Of a stretch of 20,867 nt of DNA, positions 6,871 through 13,538 are shown in pieces (the stretch's first letter is position 1; the number at the start of each line of letters is the position of its first letter). This DNA is from Pullibacteroides sp964436335. GTDB lineage: Bacteria; Bacteroidota; Bacteroidia; Bacteroidales; P3. The notes under the pieces are model-generated. The model made no database searches. It had not been told where the DNA came from and saw only the letters and a program-made list of their open reading frames with translations. The stretch is taken from NCBI GenBank assembly GCA_964436335.1, contig CAYTCD010000032.1, positions 1-20,867 on the forward strand. Reading direction: 5' to 3'. The translations under genes were made by a program, and so were the position numbers.

Positions 6871-9027
6871 CTATAGGTTTCCGAAGCGGCGGCGGGCAAG
6901 GAATTCGAGGCAGGGGAGGAGTAGCAGGAGAAGCAACAAGGGGGTTCTGTCGAGTAGGGACAGATAGGACTCTTCGATATAAAGCTGAGGTTTGAGGTCA
7001 TTGCGGTTTTCGATGGCCTCGGCCAGTTCATCCCATACAGACAGCTTGGGATTGGCTGGGTTACCGGTATAGAAGAAACCGCCGTTGTAGGTATGGGCCA
7101 GATTGCGTAACAGAGCAGGATGGGTGGGTTGCTGCAGATTTTCCAATTGCGGGTCGGACACACTGAAACCACCCTCGGTCTTGTAAGTTTCTCCCCCTAC
7201 GGTGGCGGAAGCTTCATAAAGGTAATCGCCTTCGGGCAGGAATCCTGCGTCCAGGCGATAGCGGTCGCCTTCGGGTAGAAACAAAAATTCGTAGCGTAAG
7301 TCGTTTCGGGATTTATCTGTGTTGGAAGAACGCGCCCTGACTGTAAAACGGATCTCGGCCTGCGCCGTTCTCTCAAAGGCGGCGTTGTATAATTCGGCCG
7401 TTACCTGCAATTTTTCGGTGTTCCGTATCAAAGACGGACAGCGTACCATCAGGTTGTTTTCAGGGCGGGCCTCGCAGAGCAGTTGCACCATGCGGTCGAT
7501 AAGCAGGTTAAAGGATTCGGTGTTGCCCGTTTCCTGATAGTTGGCAAGCGGCCATTTCCAGAGCCCGCTGCCTGCCAGGAGGCCGGTGCACCGGTTGCCT
7601 TGCGGAACAATCCACAGCAGAGGCGCGTCGGTAGGCATCTGCATGACAATCTGGTTCAGCACCGTTTGGCTTCCGGCAACCGGCGCACAAGCGGCAAAGG
7701 GCACCCATAACGGCGGAAACGAAGCCCAACGGCGTTTGTCTTCCTCGCTTACGTTAAACAATCCGAACGACGTGGGCACGGTGCCCTGTGCCTCGGCAAA
7801 GCTGCCGCTTTGCCGGCCTCCCTCCACACCGAGTTTTTTGCCGAGGGCCGACAGTCGGGTGGAAGGCGTAATCATGTAGAAAAGCGATTTATGGCTCAGT
7901 ATCTCGCTGAGTTCGTTAAGCGGATAGGCCGCCGAGGGCAGGCCGTGCAGCACAATCAGGTCGTAAGCCTCCAGACGGGACGGATTTTGCCGGTAGGGTG
8001 TCAGATCCTTTGCCAGCACAAGGTCGGTTTGATATTTTTCCTGTTGCCGTAAACTTTGGCGCAGGCAGGAGAGGTCGGGGTGGGGCGCATGTGCGATAAG
8101 AAGGATTTTCTGTTTGTTCTCCAACACCTGTACGCGGAAGTTACGGCGGTTGTTTTCGCGGTCGCGTTCCTCCGTTACGGGTTCCAGCACTACTTGATAG
8201 GTGCTCAAGCCGCTTTCTTCTGCCATACATTCCCATTCTACCGTAAGTTCCCGTCTGCCCTCGAAAGCCACTTCGCTTTCCTGTACCACTTGCCCGTTTG
8301 TCAACAGCCGCAGGCGGGATCGTGCCTGCGGGGAACGGTACTGCCCGATACGTACCTGTATGGGAAAAAGATTTCCCTTGAACGCATAGCGGTTAAATAG
8401 CACTTCCTCGATAAATAGGTCGGGATGGGGGGTGGTGTCGCCCACAGCAACGGTATAGCAGGGAAAGGCAAGGTTGCGGTAGGCCGAAAGCGGTTCCTCT
8501 CCCAGGTTGACATTACCGTCCGAAACAAGGATGGTAAGCGCGTTGTCTTTGTTTGTGCAAGATTGCCCGATATGGCCGAACAGGGCCGCGTAATCGGTGG
8601 CCGGTTCCCGGAACGAAAAATCGGGAGCGGTCTTTGCCGACAAGCCAAAACCGAGTGTGCGGACTTCGAAACGTTTGGAAAGCCGTCCGGCAAGCCGTTG
8701 AAAATGCCGTTGCACGGCTTGTGAGAAATCGGAGGGAGAGAAATCTCCGCTGTCGGGTTGTTCCCTGCGGTAATCTTCGTTGAGTGCGGCCCGCATTGAA
8801 AACGATTCGTCGAGTGCGAGATAGCAGACCGGTTTTTCCATGCGTTCCCGCTTCATCTTTATGGGCGGGGCAAACAGCAGGAAGCATAAAAGAAAGACGA
8901 ACAGGAAACGGAGCGTACAGAGGATAATCCGCCAGCTCCGGTCCAGTTCGTCTTTTCTGTTTCTTGTGTACAGGAGTGCGGCGTAGAGGGCCGCCACAGC
9001 ACACGATATAAAAATTATAAGTAACAT
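6871..9027 (-). CDS. von Willebrand A-type membrane protein of unknown function
   Basis: A 718-residue membrane protein. Two hydrophobic helices lie at the N terminus (about residues 2-20 and 33-53) and one near the C terminus (about 690-712). A von Willebrand A domain follows the second helix with a plausible metal site: D73-x-S75-x-S77 in LALDESFSM, Thr144 in PATDYAAL, and Asp170 in ILVSDGN. A region at about 290-420 (KILLIAHAPHPDLSCL ... YDLIVLHGLP) resembles the glutamine-amidotransferase-like fold seen in large BatA-like membrane proteins, but no catalytic Cys-His pair was identified. The layout predicts a large extracytoplasmic portion. Its role is unknown. Related BatA-type proteins usually sit in a moxR/bat cluster, and none is visible here. 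It follows fabG on the same strand after a structured 153-base gap. Confidence 0.85.
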   Translation of the reverse strand: MLLIIFISCAVAALYAALLYTRNRKDELDRSWRIILCTLRFLFVFLLCFLLFAPPIKMKRERMEKPVCYLALDESFSMRAALNEDYRREQPDSGDFSPSDFSQAVQRHFQRLAGRLSKRFEVRTLGFGLSAKTAPDFSFREPATDYAALFGHIGQSCTNKDNALTILVSDGNVNLGEEPLSAYRNLAFPCYTVAVGDTTPHPDLFIEEVLFNRYAFKGNLFPIQVRIGQYRSPQARSRLRLLTNGQVVQESEVAFEGRRELTVEWECMAEESGLSTYQVVLEPVTEERDRENNRRNFRVQVLENKQKILLIAHAPHPDLSCLRQSLRQQEKYQTDLVLAKDLTPYRQNPSRLEAYDLIVLHGLPSAAYPLNELSEILSHKSLFYMITPSTRLSALGKKLGVEGGRQSGSFAEAQGTVPTSFGLFNVSEEDKRRWASFPPLWVPFAACAPVAGSQTVLNQIVMQMPTDAPLLWIVPQGNRCTGLLAGSGLWKWPLANYQETGNTESFNLLIDRMVQLLCEARPENNLMVRCPSLIRNTEKLQVTAELYNAAFERTAQAEIRFTVRARSSNTDKSRNDLRYEFLFLPEGDRYRLDAGFLPEGDYLYEASATVGGETYKTEGGFSVSDPQLENLQQPTHPALLRNLAHTYNGGFFYTGNPANPKLSVWDELAEAIENRNDLKPQLYIEESYLSLLDRTPLLLLLLLLPCLEFLARRRFGNL

Positions 9028-9035
9028 ATTACTTA

Positions 9036-9177
9036 AAGTTGAGTGCGGATAAATATTGCGGCTGTGCCGCGATATTTATCCGCTTCGGCGGAATCCCTGT
9101 CTTTATTCTCGATTCGGTGTGAAAATAAATTTTCCCACCGAACCTTCGAACAAATCCGAGTATTCCGCACTCAACTT
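9036..9177. repeat. 142-bp structured intergenic element with 14-bp terminal inverted repeats
   Basis: Perfect 14-base inverted repeats, AAGTTGAGTGCGGA at 9036-9049 and its complement at 9164-9177, bound the element. Inside is a long hairpin at 9045-9083: arms GCGGATAAATAT and ATATTTATCCGC, then one T-G wobble, then GCGGC/GCCGC around loop TGT, for 18 pairs. A second hairpin at 9113-9142 pairs TTCGGTG with CACCGAA and GAAAA with TTTTC. GCGGAAT at 9088-9094 is complementary to 9162-9168, competing with the outer repeat. It fills almost the whole gap between fabG and the VWA-type gene. It could be a small non-coding mobile element (MITE-like), a REP-like repeat, or a structured leader RNA. No target duplication is evident. 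Confidence 0.65.
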
Positions 9178-9180
9178 ACG

Positions 9181-9927
9181 CTACATATTCATGCCGCCGC
9201 AAACGTGCAGCACCTGGCCGCTCACATACGAAGACAGGTCGGAAGCCAGGAAAAGGCATACATTGGCCACGTCTTGCGGCGTGCCGCCACGATGCAAGGG
9301 AATCTTGCTTTCCCAGTCTTTGCGCACTTCTTCCGACAGCTGGGCGGTCATATCGGTAATGATAAAGCCCGGAGCGATCGCGTTGGAGCGGATGCCGCGC
9401 TTGCCGAATTCCTTGGCCACCGATTTGGTCAGGCCGATGATGCCGGCTTTGGAGGCCGAATAGTTTACCTGTCCGGCATTGCCCGACACGCCTACCACCG
9501 AGCTCATGTTGATGATGCTGCCCGAACGCTGGCTGCTCATGATGGGGGCAACGGCTTTGGTAAAGTTGAACACCGATTTGAGGTTCACATTGATGACCGC
9601 ATCCCATTGCTGTTCGGTCATACGGAGCAAAAGCCCGTCTTTGGTGATGCCGGCGTTGTTAACCAACACATCGATACGGCCAAAGTCTTTGGCGATGGCG
9701 GCTACCGTTTCTTCGGTATTGGCGGTGTTGGAAGCGTCGGAAGCATAGCCTTTGGCCTTTACGCCCATGCCTTCCAGTTCCTTTACCAAGGCCTGCATGT
9801 TCTCGTCATCACGCAAGTCGGTAAAGGCGATATTGGCGCCTTCGGCCGCAAAACGCAAGGCGATGGCCTTGCCGATACCGCGGGAAGCACCGGTAATCAG
9901 GGCTACTTTGTCTTGTAAAAGTTTCAT
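9181..9927 (-). CDS. fabG: 3-oxoacyl-[acyl-carrier-protein] reductase
   Basis: A 248-residue short-chain dehydrogenase that reduces 3-oxoacyl-ACP with NADPH in fatty acid synthesis, in the cytoplasm. The cofactor-binding motif is TGASRGIG at 12-19 and the NNAG motif is at 90-93. The catalytic set is Ser143, Tyr156 and Lys160 (SSVVG ... NYSASK), and the spacing matches FabG. The C terminus ends GGMNM, close to the usual FabG ending. Length is typical. The ATG at 9927 directly precedes LLQDKVALITG, the normal start of the fold. The upstream gene (rseC-like) ends 13 bases before it, so both are probably read from the promoter at 10425-10456. Other short-chain reductases share this fold, but the sequence reads as genuine FabG. 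Confidence 0.93.
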   Translation of the reverse strand: MKLLQDKVALITGASRGIGKAIALRFAAEGANIAFTDLRDDENMQALVKELEGMGVKAKGYASDASNTANTEETVAAIAKDFGRIDVLVNNAGITKDGLLLRMTEQQWDAVINVNLKSVFNFTKAVAPIMSSQRSGSIINMSSVVGVSGNAGQVNYSASKAGIIGLTKSVAKEFGKRGIRSNAIAPGFIITDMTAQLSEEVRKDWESKIPLHRGGTPQDVANVCLFLASDLSSYVSGQVLHVCGGMNM

Positions 9928-9940
9928 AGTAGTATTCTTT

Positions 9941-10378
9941 TTATGAATTTAATTCCGGAGAGTCAATTTTTTCGATGCCGAATCCGAAGTGTCTGTCTAT
10001 TTTTTTTGCGTGAACCTTGAGGCCGATAAAATACAAGGCCAACGCGAGGAGGGCACACAATCCGATAACCGGTTCGCTTGAGGTGAAGCATGCCGCAATT
10101 CCCATACCGATGGCGGCGGCCACAAGCGAAAACACATAGGCGAGCAAAACGGCTTTCAGACCCATGCCCGACATCAGATACACTTCCACCTTTTCACCCA
10201 CCGTATAGTCTAAGGAACGCTTGGTTTTCACCACCACGTCCTTGTCGGTTTTTTCCGACATCTGACAAAGGCTTTTGGCATGGCAGGAACCGCAAGCCGA
10301 AGCGGATTGGATCTTTACCGTAACGGTGCCTTGCCCGATGCCGGTAACGATACCTTCGTGCGAAATCTTTTCAGCCAT
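9941..10378 (-). CDS. rseC: RseC/MucC family (SoxR-reducing system) membrane protein
   Basis: A 145-residue protein. The N-terminal part contains a cysteine motif C29-x2-C32-x5-C38 (ACGSCHAKSLC), typical of RseC-like proteins, followed by a beta-rich stretch (VVVKTKRSLDYTVGEKVEVYL). Two membrane helices follow at about 74-97 and 102-121, then a short basic tail. Family members are linked to RseC of the sigma-E system and to the Rsx/Rnf electron-transfer complex that keeps SoxR reduced. The function here is inferred from the family only. In Bacteroidota this gene usually begins an rnf cluster, but here its neighbours are hup and fabG. The ATG at 10378 is chosen because the family begins at ISHEGIV and a promoter lies inside the upstream open stretch, which would rule out an earlier start. 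Confidence 0.85.
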   Translation of the reverse strand: MAEKISHEGIVTGIGQGTVTVKIQSASACGSCHAKSLCQMSEKTDKDVVVKTKRSLDYTVGEKVEVYLMSGMGLKAVLLAYVFSLVAAAIGMGIAACFTSSEPVIGLCALLALALYFIGLKVHAKKIDRHFGFGIEKIDSPELNS

Positions 10379-10424
10379 TTTCTTCTCCGTTTGAATGTCG
10401 GTTTCCCGGTTGCCGTTGTGTCTG

Positions 10425-10456
10425 CAAAGATACGCGTTTTCATTGAGTCGGGGCAA
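10425..10456 (-). promoter_or_regulatory. Bacteroidota-type promoter for rseC-fabG
   Basis: On the minus strand, TATCTTTG (10432-10425) matches the -7 box TAnnTTTG exactly. TTGC (10456-10453) lies 20 bases upstream as the -33 element. The predicted start is near 10418, giving a leader of about 40 bases before the rseC ATG. Confidence 0.75.
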
Positions 10457-10471
10457 CCGCTTTATAAACAA

Positions 10472-10495
10472 AACGCCCTCCCGAAGGAAGGCGTT
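10472..10495 (-). terminator. intrinsic terminator after hup
   Basis: On the minus strand, AACGCCTTCC and GGAGGGCGTT form a 10-pair stem with one wobble and a TTCG tetraloop. A T-rich run (TTTTGTTTAT, including the last stem bases) follows. It lies 24 bases after the HU stop and upstream of the rseC promoter. Confidence 0.85.
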
Positions 10496-10519
10496 CTGTA
10501 AAGAAATAAGAGGCTTGTC

Positions 10520-10792
10520 TTATTTAACTTTCTTAGCCAAGGTAGCACCGGCTTTGAATTTAACCACCTTCTTGGCGGCAATCTTGATGCTTTGGCCGGT
10601 TTGGGGGTTGTGACCCTTGCGGGCAGCTCTTTTTTGAACGCTGAAGGTACCGAAACCGATCAAGGCGATACGATCACCTTTCTTGAGAGCGTCGGCGGTA
10701 ACGTTCAAATAAGCTTCGAGGGCTTTTTTAGCATCGGCCTTGGAAAGGTTGGCTTTCTTGGCCATGGCTTCGATCAATTCTGTTTTGTTCAT
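10520..10792 (-). CDS. hup: HU family DNA-binding protein
   Basis: A 90-residue nucleoid protein that bends DNA as a dimer. It has the full HU fold: the helical N-terminal half MNKTELIEAMAKKANLSKADA, the GFGTF turn at 46-50, and the arm motif HNPQTG at 61-66 with conserved Pro63, which intercalates into DNA. The C-terminal helix is lysine-rich. Length is exactly typical. The ATG at 10792 is preferred over an in-frame codon 45 bases upstream because HU begins MNKTEL and because the promoter at 10835-10865 would place that upstream codon at its -7 box. The gene stands alone, with its own promoter and terminator. Whether it is the major HU or one of several paralogues cannot be told. Confidence 0.95.
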   Translation of the reverse strand: MNKTELIEAMAKKANLSKADAKKALEAYLNVTADALKKGDRIALIGFGTFSVQKRAARKGHNPQTGQSIKIAAKKVVKFKAGATLAKKVK

Positions 10793-10813
10793 GGTTGTAG
10801 GTTTTAGGAGTTG

Positions 10814-10826
10814 AACATTCAATGTT
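10814..10826. promoter_or_regulatory. 13-base palindrome at the hup transcript start
   Basis: AACATT and AATGTT flank a single central base. The site lies 9-21 bases downstream of the hup -7 box, about where transcription should begin. It could be an operator or merely the top of the leader RNA. No regulator is known to me for this exact sequence. Confidence 0.3.
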
Positions 10827-10834
10827 TTACGGAA

Positions 10835-10865
10835 CAAAGGTATTTTTTATTCGCAAAACAGCAAA
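10835..10865 (-). promoter_or_regulatory. Bacteroidota-type promoter for hup
   Basis: On the minus strand, TTTG (10865-10862) and TACCTTTG (10842-10835) are 19 bases apart. Both boxes match the consensus exactly. The predicted start is near 10828, giving a leader of about 36 bases before the HU ATG. Confidence 0.85.
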
Positions 10866-10894
10866 ATGTAAAAGGTCTTATAATCTGAATATTG

Positions 10895-11887
10895 CTACTC
10901 CTGATTGTTTATAACCTCAGGAGAGAAGAAGTCCCGGTTTTCGTCCACGCGAAAACCCCGCAAACACTCCTCTATTGTAAGTTGTTTTTTTCCAGGCAGT
11001 TGTATTTTTTTTATAGAAACAAAATTTCCGTCTCCACAACAGATGCTTAGAAAATGTTTATTATCAGATAGAAACCTTCCCTGTTCATAACTTTTTCGGA
11101 TTTCACCCTCCAAACACCCTTCAATCAGCTTTACGGGAAGGATTTTTCCGGTAGAAAATACGTGCATTTCGGCAATGGCACCGGGATAGGGGCTCAAGGC
11201 GCGCAGATGTTGCAATACGGCTTTGGCGGGCTGATTAAAGTTTAAAAAACAGTCTTTTTTAAATATTTTTGGGGCTTCCGGCAAATTTTCGGCGTCTTGA
11301 TCCGCTTGAGGAATGGGTTGCACTTTGCCTTCGCATAAAGCCCGCGCTGTCTTGACCACCAGGGGCGCACCGATAGACAGCAGTTTGTCGTGCAGGCTTC
11401 CTGCCGTTTCTTCGGGCGAGATCGCCACTTTTTCCTGATGGAGAATCGCGCCGGTATCGAGGTCCTTATCCAACAGGAAGGTGGTTACACCCGTTTCGGT
11501 CTCTCCGTTCCAGATGGCGCGTTGGATGGGCGCCGCTCCCCGGTAGCGGGGCAGGAGGGAGGCGTGCAGGTTGAAAGTGCCCAGACGGGGCATGCTCCAT
11601 ACTTCCTGCGGCAGCATGCGGAACGCCACTACAATCTGCAAATCGGCGCGGAACGTCGCCAGTTCCTGCAGGAACACGGGATCTTTGAGTTTTTGGGGTT
11701 GCAGAACGGGCAGATTCAGTTCCAGGGCGAGGCGTTTTACATCGCTCATGCCGGTTTTCTGACCGCGGCCGATAGGTTTGTCGGGCATCGTGACCACAGC
11801 CACCACGTTCAATCCGGCATCCACCAAGGCTTGAAGGCAACCGGAAGCGAATTCCGGCGTTCCCATAAAGACAATGCGGGGGTTCAT
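10895..11887 (-). CDS. fmt: methionyl-tRNA formyltransferase
   Basis: A 330-residue enzyme that formylates Met-tRNA(fMet) with 10-formyl-tetrahydrofolate, preparing the initiator tRNA. The N-terminal catalytic domain begins RIVFMGTPEFA. It carries the signature SLLPRYRGAAPIQ at about 110-122 and the catalytic residues Asn106, His108 and Asp144, numbered as in the well-studied enzyme. The C-terminal tRNA-binding OB-like domain occupies about 208-330 (LNFNQPAKAVLQHLRALSPYPGA ...). Length is normal for the family. Its start lies four bases after the ribH stop, so the two genes are co-transcribed. No clear hairpin terminator follows; the hup promoter begins 30 bases after the stop. Confidence 0.96.
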   Translation of the reverse strand: MNPRIVFMGTPEFASGCLQALVDAGLNVVAVVTMPDKPIGRGQKTGMSDVKRLALELNLPVLQPQKLKDPVFLQELATFRADLQIVVAFRMLPQEVWSMPRLGTFNLHASLLPRYRGAAPIQRAIWNGETETGVTTFLLDKDLDTGAILHQEKVAISPEETAGSLHDKLLSIGAPLVVKTARALCEGKVQPIPQADQDAENLPEAPKIFKKDCFLNFNQPAKAVLQHLRALSPYPGAIAEMHVFSTGKILPVKLIEGCLEGEIRKSYEQGRFLSDNKHFLSICCGDGNFVSIKKIQLPGKKQLTIEECLRGFRVDENRDFFSPEVINNQE

Positions 11888-11891
11888 TTCC

Positions 11892-12374
11892 TTATTTTTT
11901 CATGAGGGCGAGCATCTGCAAGGCGGCTTCGGCGGCTTCAGAGCCTTTGTTTCCTAACTTTCCGCCGGCGCGTTCCTTGGCTTGCTGCTGGTTGTTGGTG
12001 GTCAACACGCCGAAAATGGCGGGCTTGAGGTATTGGATGCCTACGCGCGTAAGGCCGTCCGCCACGGCCTGGCAGATAAAGTCGAAGTGCCGGGTTTCGC
12101 CTTGGATCACGCAGCCCAGGCAGATGACCGCATCGCAATCGGGGCGTGCGGCAAAATAGGCGGCGGCCGAAGAAAGTTCAAAGCTGCCGGGCACCGAAAC
12201 CACTTGGATCCGGTTGTCGGTTACCCCGTTTTGACGGAGCGTCTCCACACAGCCGTCGCGCAGGGCGTGGGTGATCTCGGTATTCCATTCGGCCACCAGC
12301 ACGGTAAAGCGGTGGGTCTTGTCGGTGGGGACTTTCGGGGTCCGGTTATCGGAAAGCCTGTCTTTGGTTGACAT
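11892..12374 (-). CDS. ribH: 6,7-dimethyl-8-ribityllumazine synthase
   Basis: A 160-residue enzyme that joins the ribityl-uracil intermediate to 3,4-dihydroxybutanone phosphate, the step before riboflavin. Visible substrate-site motifs are AEWNTEIT with Trp30, PGSFE at 62-66, GETRHFDFI with the likely catalytic His96, FGVLTT at 121-126, and GNKGSEAA for phosphate binding. Length is typical and the protein should assemble into pentamers or larger shells. No other riboflavin gene is in the window. The ATG at 12374 is the only Met before the fold. A -7-like box ends six bases upstream, so initiation may be nearly leaderless. No FMN riboswitch is seen in front. Confidence 0.95.
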   Translation of the reverse strand: MSTKDRLSDNRTPKVPTDKTHRFTVLVAEWNTEITHALRDGCVETLRQNGVTDNRIQVVSVPGSFELSSAAAYFAARPDCDAVICLGCVIQGETRHFDFICQAVADGLTRVGIQYLKPAIFGVLTTNNQQQAKERAGGKLGNKGSEAAEAALQMLALMKK

Positions 12375-12404
12375 AACAGATAAAGGTATGTGGTTATATA
12401 AAAA

Positions 12405-12445
12405 ACGGGGAAACCTTTGCCGTTGCCGGATGGAGGCTTCCCCGT
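12405..12445 (-). terminator. intrinsic terminator after the membrane TPR gene
   Basis: On the minus strand, ACGGGGAAGCCT and AGGTTTCCCCGT form a 12-pair stem with one wobble around a 17-base loop, followed by a run of T residues and TATATAA. It separates the TPR gene from ribH. Confidence 0.85.
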
Positions 12446-12464
12446 AGATGAGGCTTGGATAGGC

Positions 12465-13154
12465 TTACTTGCCCAACTTGGCGTTCATGCGGGCGATGTA
12501 GCGGTCAATATCGGCCGCTTCGCGCGACATGGGGAAGTCGGTGCGGAGTTTTTGGTAAAGGTTCAAGGCCTTTTCGTATTGCTGCAAGGTTTCGTGAACC
12601 ATGGCCGTCCGCATTATCAATGCAGGGGTGATGATTTCGTTGGCAGAACGGGAAATACCTTTGGTATAGGCTTCGAGTGCTTTTTCGGTTTGCTCCAGTT
12701 CCAGATAGGCGTCTCCCAGCACCTGACATGAAAGCACAGACAGCACGGGGTCTTTGGTCTTGAATTTTTTGAGATAGGCTACCGCATCTTCAAATTGACC
12801 TTGGTGCAGGTAAGCCAGGCCGGCATAGTAATTGGCTAATTTTCCGCTCTGGGTCATGCCGTAGCGGTCGGCAATTTCGAGCATGCCCGCATGTTGACCG
12901 TCTCCGTTGAGCGCAACCGTAAGCGAGTCCATTTCAAAATAACGCTGGGCTATGAACATTTCTTCCGCCGCCGTTTTTTCTTTGGGCGCAAGATAGAGGT
13001 ATTTGAATCCGAAAAATCCCACTACAGCGATAACAATCACAGCAACGATACCGATAATAAGCGACTTGTGGTTTTCAAAAAAATCGCCCGTCTTTACGAG
13101 CGCTATTTCCACGTCTTCTATCGCTTGTTCTCCTTTTTCCACTTTTTCAGCCAT
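12465..13154 (-). CDS. inner-membrane TPR protein (YfgM-like layout)
   Basis: A 229-residue protein with a charged, soluble N-terminal segment of about 30 residues, one membrane helix at about 31-55 (SLIIGIVAVIVIAVVGFFGF), and a periplasmic helical domain with several tetratricopeptide units. The best units are around ANYYAGLAYLHQGQFEDAVAYLKKF and GDAYLELEQTEKALEAYTKG, with a last one near QQYEKALNLYQKL. The layout resembles YfgM, an ancillary partner of the Sec translocon and envelope chaperones, but the similarity is one of architecture only. A -7 box (TATCTTCG, 13183-13176) lies about 22 bases before the ATG, and a strong terminator follows the stop, so it can be a single-gene transcript. 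Confidence 0.88.
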   Translation of the reverse strand: MAEKVEKGEQAIEDVEIALVKTGDFFENHKSLIIGIVAVIVIAVVGFFGFKYLYLAPKEKTAAEEMFIAQRYFEMDSLTVALNGDGQHAGMLEIADRYGMTQSGKLANYYAGLAYLHQGQFEDAVAYLKKFKTKDPVLSVLSCQVLGDAYLELEQTEKALEAYTKGISRSANEIITPALIMRTAMVHETLQQYEKALNLYQKLRTDFPMSREAADIDRYIARMNAKLGK

Positions 13155-13175
13155 AATGCTTATAGTTTTAGGGCG

Positions 13176-13183
13176 CGAAGATA
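13176..13183 (-). promoter_or_regulatory. possible -7 box for the membrane TPR gene
   Basis: TATCTTCG on the minus strand is one base from TAnnTTTG. No convincing -33 box was seen at the right distance. Its position 22 bases before the ATG at 13154 is sensible. Confidence 0.45.
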
Positions 13184-13233
13184 CGAAAAAAATCCATGCA
13201 TTTTATTTTGCTTTTCGTTTTCAAAAAAAGTAG

Positions 13234-13241
13234 TATCTTTG
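13234..13241 (+). promoter_or_regulatory. -7 box for the tRNA-Leu pair
   Basis: TATCTTTG matches TAnnTTTG exactly and ends 10 bases before the first tRNA. A TTTG lies at 13207-13210, but the 23-base spacing is longer than usual, so only the -7 box is called. Confidence 0.65.
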
Positions 13242-13251
13242 CACCCCGTTT

Positions 13252-13335
13252 GCCCAGATGGCGGAATTGGTAGACGCGCTACTTTGAGGGGGTAGTGTCG
13301 GTTTCGACGTGCAAGTTCGAGTCTTGTTCTGGGCA
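13252..13335 (+). tRNA. tRNA-Leu (anticodon GAG)
   Basis: An 84-base class II tRNA ending at the discriminator A. The acceptor stem GCCCAGA/TCTGGGC is perfect. The D arm is the usual leucine type (GGCGGAATTGGTAGACGC). The anticodon stem CTACT/GGTAG holds loop TTGAGGG, so the anticodon is GAG, reading CUC and CUU. The long variable arm is GTCG-GTTT-CGAC. The T arm is CAAG-TTCGAGT-CTTG. CCA is not encoded. Confidence 0.95.
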
Positions 13336-13343
13336 CAAGCGGT

Positions 13344-13367
13344 AAGAGGCCGTACCGATGGCCTTTT
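13344..13367 (+). other. hairpin between the two tRNA genes
   Basis: AAGAGGCC pairs with GGCCTTTT around an eight-base loop, with one wobble. The T residues belong to the stem, so it may be a weak terminator or a processing signal between the tRNAs. Confidence 0.4.
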
Positions 13368-13370
13368 GCT

Positions 13371-13454
13371 GCCCAAATGGCGGAATTGGTAGACGCGCTA
13401 GTTTCAGGGACTAGTTTCAGCAATGAAGTGCAGGTTCGAGTCCTGTTTTGGGCA
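13371..13454 (+). tRNA. tRNA-Leu (anticodon CAG)
   Basis: An 84-base class II tRNA. The acceptor stem is GCCCAAA/TTTGGGC with discriminator A. The anticodon stem CTAGT/ACTAG holds loop TTCAGGG, so the anticodon is CAG, reading CUG. The long variable arm is TTCA-GCAA-TGAA and the T arm is CAGG-TTCGAGT-CCTG. CCA is not encoded. The 5' half is nearly identical to that of the first tRNA, pointing to a tandem duplication. Confidence 0.95.
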
Positions 13455-13458
13455 CTTG

Positions 13459-13495
13459 AAACGGCCGGTGAAGAACATTCATCGGCCGTTTTTTT
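13459..13495 (+). terminator. intrinsic terminator after the tRNA pair
   Basis: A 14-pair stem with one wobble joins 13459-13472 (AAACGGCCGGTGAA) and 13478-13491 (TTCATCGGCCGTTT) around loop GAACA. Seven T residues span 13489-13495. The polyprenyl synthase gene converges from the other side 44 bases away. Confidence 0.92.
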
Positions 13496-13538
13496 ATTTC
13501 CGATAACACAGATTGCGCTATCTTCGGTATAGGCAACG

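Noticed and set aside
9045..9083. DnaA-box-like sequences (TTATCCGCA and TTATCCGCT) in the structured element
   Set aside because: There are only two weak matches inside a hairpin, with no AT-rich unwinding region or origin-associated gene, so it is not an origin.
9028..9180. The structured element as a simple fabG terminator
   Set aside because: Neither hairpin is followed by a T-run on either strand.
9043..9918. A 291-residue plus-strand open frame opposite fabG
   Set aside because: It is the antisense of a well-supported fabG with FabG catalytic residues, and starts inside the structured element. It shows no domain.
12375..12464. A possible FMN riboswitch upstream of ribH
   Set aside because: The gap is only 90 bases and is occupied by an intrinsic terminator; none of the conserved FMN-aptamer segments is seen.
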